From: Acinetobacter portensis
Lineage (GTDB): Bacteria > Pseudomonadota > Gammaproteobacteria > Pseudomonadales > Moraxellaceae
Assembly: GCF_023158935.1 (NCBI RefSeq)
Contig: NZ_CP096120.1
Location: forward strand, 1,736,001-1,800,000
Direction of reading: 5' to 3'
DNA length: 64,000 nucleotides
How positions within the stretch are numbered: position 1 is the first letter of the stretch; each line of letters starts with the position of its first letter. Under the pieces are notes generated by a model, which did no database searches, was not told the DNA's origin, and was given only the letters and a program-made list of their open reading frames with translations. The position numbers were made by a program, and so were the translations under genes. Of this stretch, positions 59,806 through 64,000 are shown piece after piece.

Positions 59806-61305
59806 TTAGAAATTCTCTGGACTTTCAAGGCGCTTAACTTCTTGTAATTTATCTGGATGATGAAGCTTCGCGACACCATCATCTGTTTTCTGATCGACAA
59901 TACTGTCTGGCTTATACACGCTAATAATTTCATTACCATGCTCGTCTTCTTCCACAACATATTGAAAACCTTTCTTATTCATTTTGTGGCACATACGCTG
60001 ATACCAACCTTTGAATCCTGTTTTCTCTTCATTCGGGTTGTAATAAAAAGCATTCATTACCGCAGGCAAACCTAAACCACAAACCAAACCTGACAACAAC
60101 ACAGAAATAAATGTGTAGCCAATTAAAATACTACTATATTCACTTAATTGTGGAATATTAGCGACCGCCAAAATTAACGCAAGCGAAATACCACCACGCA
60201 CCCCACCCCAAGATAAAATGACCAAACTACCGTTATAACTTTTATGTTTTAAACTTGGAAATAATGCAAATGATAAAAAATTCGCTGCAAAACGTGAAGC
60301 ATGAAGAATAATAAAGGCAACAATACCACCCAAAATTAAACTTACACTTAAATCTAGAATGAAAAGTTCTAAGCCAATTAAGGTAAATAAGAACGAATTA
60401 ATAATGCCTTCAACTGTATGCCAAAAATGGTTTACTTCACGAATTTCTCTATCTTGTAGAATCTCTTTCCATTTATTACCAACAATTAAACCACCAATAA
60501 CACATGCAATTGGTGCAGATGCATGTGCAAACAAAGCGACTAAATATGAACCACAAGCCAGTAACGCAGTTGTTAAAATTAAAGACTCCATTTCATGCTT
60601 ACCACGGAGTAAGCGTAAAATTCCTAAACCAAATGCCCAACCAATAATCACAGCAACAACAATTTCATAAAGTAGTGTTTCAAGTACACCCACAATTGTG
60701 AAATTTTCGCCTTGTAATACATTCAATAAAGTCATAAACAATGCAATACACATTGCATCGTTAAACAAAGACTCACCTTCAAGCTTCACCATAAGATGGT
60801 GCGGCGCACGAACAGAGCTTAAAACACCTTTAATTCCAATTGGGTCTGTTGCACCTAAAGCTGCACCAAGCAGTAAAAGCACCAATAAATTGACATGGTT
60901 ACCCACTAAAATTTGATAACCATAAAGTAAAACGCCAACAAATACGGCACATAAAACTAAGGCAATACTGGCAAGAATACTAATAGGTTTCCAATAACTT
61001 CTTAAATCTGAAACCTTAAATTTCAAGGCAGATGACGTCAAAATAAAGCAGATTACGCCATTAATTAAAAAGTCATAAAAATCGATATGTCGAACAGCAT
61101 TTTCAATGTTGTGAATATTAATAGTGATAAATTCATTACCACTCAATAAACTTGCACCCCATTGTAAAATAAAGACAAAAATTGCAGATACTAAGGGAAC
61201 GCCTATCGCTTGAGGAAAACCTAAAACACGTTTGTTAAAGATTGTCGTTGCGATTGAAAGTGCAAAAATAACCGTAAAAATCTGGAGAAAAAAATAATTA
61301 CCCAT
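59806..61305 (-). CDS. Na+/H+ antiporter (CPA1, NhaP type)
   Basis: A 499-residue cation:proton antiporter with about 12 membrane helices over residues 1-430 and a roughly 70-residue charged cytosolic tail. GAALGATDPIGIKGVL and EGESLFNDAMCIALF carry the conserved acidic residues of CPA1 exchangers, and SWGGVRGGISLALIL is the helix-10 motif. Likely exports Na+ (or K+/Li+) in exchange for H+. It is followed closely by the alkyltransferase-like gene. Confidence 0.92.
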   Translation of the reverse strand: MGNYFFLQIFTVIFALSIATTIFNKRVLGFPQAIGVPLVSAIFVFILQWGASLLSGNEFITINIHNIENAVRHIDFYDFLINGVICFILTSSALKFKVSDLRSYWKPISILASIALVLCAVFVGVLLYGYQILVGNHVNLLVLLLLGAALGATDPIGIKGVLSSVRAPHHLMVKLEGESLFNDAMCIALFMTLLNVLQGENFTIVGVLETLLYEIVVAVIIGWAFGLGILRLLRGKHEMESLILTTALLACGSYLVALFAHASAPIACVIGGLIVGNKWKEILQDREIREVNHFWHTVEGIINSFLFTLIGLELFILDLSVSLILGGIVAFIILHASRFAANFLSFALFPSLKHKSYNGSLVILSWGGVRGGISLALILAVANIPQLSEYSSILIGYTFISVLLSGLVCGLGLPAVMNAFYYNPNEEKTGFKGWYQRMCHKMNKKGFQYVVEEDEHGNEIISVYKPDSIVDQKTDDGVAKLHHPDKLQEVKRLESPENF

Positions 61306-61475
61306 CAGTATTCCATATATTGCAACAGTACGTGCCCTTAATATTTCTATATTAAATAGAAAGTCTTTCAGGATTTATTATTTTAATAGTGTAATATTTT
61401 TTTCTAATTGCTTTTTCATTTGTTAAAGTTTTTTAACATAAATTTTTACATTTAGAATTTTTATACTTTATAAAC

Positions 61476-61501
61476 AAAAAAAGGGAGCGAACTCCCTTTT
61501 A
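61476..61501 (-). terminator. Terminator of the metallopeptidase operon
   Basis: AAAAGGGAG-CGAA-CTCCCTTTT, with a T7 run on the minus strand. Confidence 0.85.
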
Positions 61502-61530
61502 TACATTTCTTTTAATCAAATCTTTAACCT

Positions 61531-62436
61531 TTAAATATTTTGATTAAACGTATCGCAATCGTTCATGTTTCCGCTTTTTAAACCCGTTTGAAACCACTTC
61601 ATACGCTGTGCACTTGTGCCATGTGTAAAGCTATCTGGAACAACTTGCCCTGTTGCACTTTTCTGTAAATAATCATCGCCAATTTTATGCGCAGCATCCA
61701 TAGCTTCTTCAATATCGCCCTGCTCTAAAAATTGAGTACGTTGTTGATTATGATGTGCCCAAATACCAGACAAACAATCTGCTTGTAATTCTTGTCGCAC
61801 AGAAAGCTCATTTCCCTGAACTTTTGTCGCTTGTGAACGTGCTTTATGAACTTGTTCTGAAATACCCAATAAAGTTTGAATATGGTGCCCTACTTCATGT
61901 GCAACCACATAAGCCTGTGCAAAATCACCTGCTTGATCCTTCCGTGATAACTCAGTTTGGTTTTGCTCACCCGTAATACCCATTTGTGACTTCATATCTT
62001 TAAAAAAAGAAGTATCTATATAAACTTTTCGATCACTTGGGCAATAAAATGGTCCCATTGCTGACTGAGCTGTACCACATCCAGATTTTACAACGCCATT
62101 GAACATCACAAGTTTTGGTGGCTGATATTCTGCATTAAGCTGATCACGAAACACTTGAGTCCAAGTATCTTCTGTATCTGCCAAAACAGTTCCAACAAAT
62201 TCCATTGCTTCTTGCTGATCTGGCGTTGGATTACTTAAGCCACTTGTTTCGGCAGGTTGAACTTGCGCTGTAACTTGTTTAGTCGCCTGATATGCTTGTT
62301 GAGGATCTACACCAAAAAACTTCCATGCAACAAAGGCTACAACTAAGCCAAGAATACTTATTCCGCCTGCTTTACCTGCACCGCCACCACGACGATCTTC
62401 AATATTATTACTTACCCGACGACCTTTCCAGCGCAT
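61531..62436 (-). CDS. ypfJ: Neutral zinc metallopeptidase (YpfJ family)
   Basis: A 301-residue membrane-anchored protein. The start MRWKGRRVSNNIEDRRGGG is typical of the family, one membrane helix spans about 24-40, and the zinc site HEVGHH lies near residue 180, with a downstream Glu in LQADCLSGIWAHH. The cysteines in KSGCGTAQSAMGPFYCP and DCDTF may pair. The family is periplasmic and of unknown physiological substrate. GGAT lies upstream. Possibly cotranscribed with the upstream DUF808 gene (48 bp). Confidence 0.9.
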   Translation of the reverse strand: MRWKGRRVSNNIEDRRGGGAGKAGGISILGLVVAFVAWKFFGVDPQQAYQATKQVTAQVQPAETSGLSNPTPDQQEAMEFVGTVLADTEDTWTQVFRDQLNAEYQPPKLVMFNGVVKSGCGTAQSAMGPFYCPSDRKVYIDTSFFKDMKSQMGITGEQNQTELSRKDQAGDFAQAYVVAHEVGHHIQTLLGISEQVHKARSQATKVQGNELSVRQELQADCLSGIWAHHNQQRTQFLEQGDIEEAMDAAHKIGDDYLQKSATGQVVPDSFTHGTSAQRMKWFQTGLKSGNMNDCDTFNQNI

Positions 62437-62484
62437 AGTCTTATCCTTTTTTATATATGCTTTATTTTAGCGTTCTCTATTTCA

Positions 62485-63408
62485 TTATGCTTGTTTTGCT
62501 TTTGAAAAAACTTTTTGTCCTAATGCAATAATCACTAATACAATTAATCCTGCAATAAAGCCTGTCACTAAATTAATCATGGTTGGTGTAACGGCACCCA
62601 CAATATTTCCAACACTTGGAATAAGCTCCATATAATCTACGGCATCTTCAGTCCAATGGTGAAATAGTGGAATTGCATGATTAATTATTCCTCCACCCAC
62701 TAAGAACATTGCAATAGTCCCTACAATAGTCAGTGTTTTCATCAGCTTTGGTGCAAAAGCAAGTAAAGCTCTACCCATACTTTGCTTTAGTGATGATGCT
62801 TGCTCTACCAAATACAAACCTAAATCATCAATTTTGACAATCATTGCGACCAAACCATAAACGCCTACTGTCATTCCTATTGCAATAACAGCCAATACAC
62901 TCAATTTAGTCATAAAAGTGGCAGCAGCTACCGTGCCCAATGAAATCACCACAATTTCCGCAGATAAAATAAAATCAGTTCGAATTGCACCTTTAATTTT
63001 ATCTTTTTCATACGCTGTTATATCAACATCTTCCAAAGACTTATTTTCAAGATGATTCTTTGAACCTGATTTCTTCTTATGTAAAGAGTGTAAAACCTTT
63101 TCCACACCTTCATAACACAAAAATAATCCACCAATCATAAGTAACGGATTAATAAGCCAAGGTGCAAATACGCTAATTAATAATGCAAGTGGAACTAAAA
63201 TCAGCTTATTTACAAATGAACCTTTTGCAACAGCCCAAACTACAGGAAGCTCTCGGTCTGCTTTTACTCCACTCACCTGCTGTGCATTTAAAGCTAAGTC
63301 GTCGCCCAAAACACCTGCGGTTTTTTTCGCCGCCATTTTACTCATAACAGCAACATCGTCAAGTACAGTGGCAATATCATCTAATAGTAATAATAAACTG
63401 CTCGCCAT
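62485..63408 (-). CDS. DUF808 family inner-membrane protein (YedI-like)
   Basis: A 307-residue membrane protein. [47 protein letters not shown] is the characteristic N-terminus of YedI/DUF808. About seven hydrophobic segments follow from residue 75. Function is unknown. GGATAAG lies upstream of the ATG. It is divergent from trpS and followed by ypfJ. Confidence 0.9.
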   Translation of the reverse strand: MASSLLLLLDDIATVLDDVAVMSKMAAKKTAGVLGDDLALNAQQVSGVKADRELPVVWAVAKGSFVNKLILVPLALLISVFAPWLINPLLMIGGLFLCYEGVEKVLHSLHKKKSGSKNHLENKSLEDVDITAYEKDKIKGAIRTDFILSAEIVVISLGTVAAATFMTKLSVLAVIAIGMTVGVYGLVAMIVKIDDLGLYLVEQASSLKQSMGRALLAFAPKLMKTLTIVGTIAMFLVGGGIINHAIPLFHHWTEDAVDYMELIPSVGNIVGAVTPTMINLVTGFIAGLIVLVIIALGQKVFSKAKQA

Positions 63409-63602
63409 TTTTTCTTATCCTATGCGTTTTCTATATTCTATATTTAATAACTACGTTAAAAAAAGAAAAATCTATTTATATAAACAAAGAAACTAAATAA
63501 AAGTTCCACCTTAAGTCATGTTCCAATTTAAAAATAAGTTCTAGTGATATTCATTAATATGTAAAAAATCTCCCTATTTTTCCACTTCACTATTTAATCT
63601 TG

Positions 63603-63632
63603 CTGACAATAAAAAATAAATTACCGTACAAT
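63603..63632 (+). promoter_or_regulatory. trpS promoter
   Basis: CTGACA (63603-63608), an 18-bp spacer, then TACAAT (63627-63632), about 55 bp before the trpS start codon. Confidence 0.65.
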
Positions 63633-63655
63633 AACTGCATTCTTTGTATATTTAA

Positions 63656-64000
<345 letters not shown>

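Overview
The window is a stretch of chromosome from a low-GC gammaproteobacterium, most probably an Acinetobacter species. This rests on AT-rich intergenic DNA, A/T-ending codons, protein sequences that read like Acinetobacter housekeeping proteins (TtcA, FolD, GroEL, an RND pump), and Acinetobacter-like arrangements such as a lone rnfB next to nth. I cannot name the species. About 60 protein genes, three tRNA genes, one complete insertion sequence and one broken one are visible. Most genes are conserved housekeeping genes.

Layout. 1-9.5 kb: ttcA, a lytic transglycosylase, htpX, a DUF4112 membrane protein, mgtE, a lone RND efflux permease and dgkA. A cluster of DnaA-box-like sites lies between ttcA and the transglycosylase. 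9.6-20.1 kb: a glycerophosphodiesterase lipoprotein, groESL with a clear sigma-32-type promoter, pckG, an MFS symporter, small envelope proteins, a methyltransferase and folD, with a REP-like inverted pair beside folD. 20.2-27.3 kb: tRNA-Cys and tRNA-Leu(UAA), a small lipoprotein, a copper-type P-ATPase divergent from its MerR regulator across a textbook MerR promoter, fau1 and lon.

27.4-29.4 kb is the clearest accessory patch: a SUKH-like orphan gene, an IS1-family element without target duplication, and an IS5-family transposase gene that has lost its 5' end and is frameshifted. 29.6-40.7 kb returns to core genes: rlmH, ygiD, a META/DUF4377 lipoprotein, gdhA, rnfB-nth, adk, a DUF445 protein, mrdA and rsmD. 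40.7-43.7 kb is lightly accessory and holds a second tRNA-Leu(UAA). This copy is identical to the first, is copied together with its trailer and terminator, and has its own promoter.

44-54.6 kb: folP, ftsH and rlmE on the minus strand, then yhbY, a DOMON-like protein, carAB behind a structured leader that looks like an attenuator, and greA. 54.7-64 kb: a photolyase, a CatB-like acetyltransferase, a HEPN-like orphan protein, a YeeE/YedE pair, a universal stress protein, an alkyltransferase-like protein with a Na+/H+ antiporter, a zinc metallopeptidase, a DUF808 protein and the 5' end of trpS.

Functional themes are protein quality control (HtpX, GroESL, Lon, FtsH), nucleotide and folate metabolism (CarAB, Adk, FolD, FolP, Fau1), RNA modification (TtcA, RlmH, RsmD, RlmE), cell wall (transglycosylase, PBP2) and metal or stress handling. 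I did not find a multi-gene novel system. The most promising unexplained signals are the carAB leader, the duplicated tRNA-Leu unit, the DnaA-box cluster, the REP-like pair and the HEPN-like orphan.
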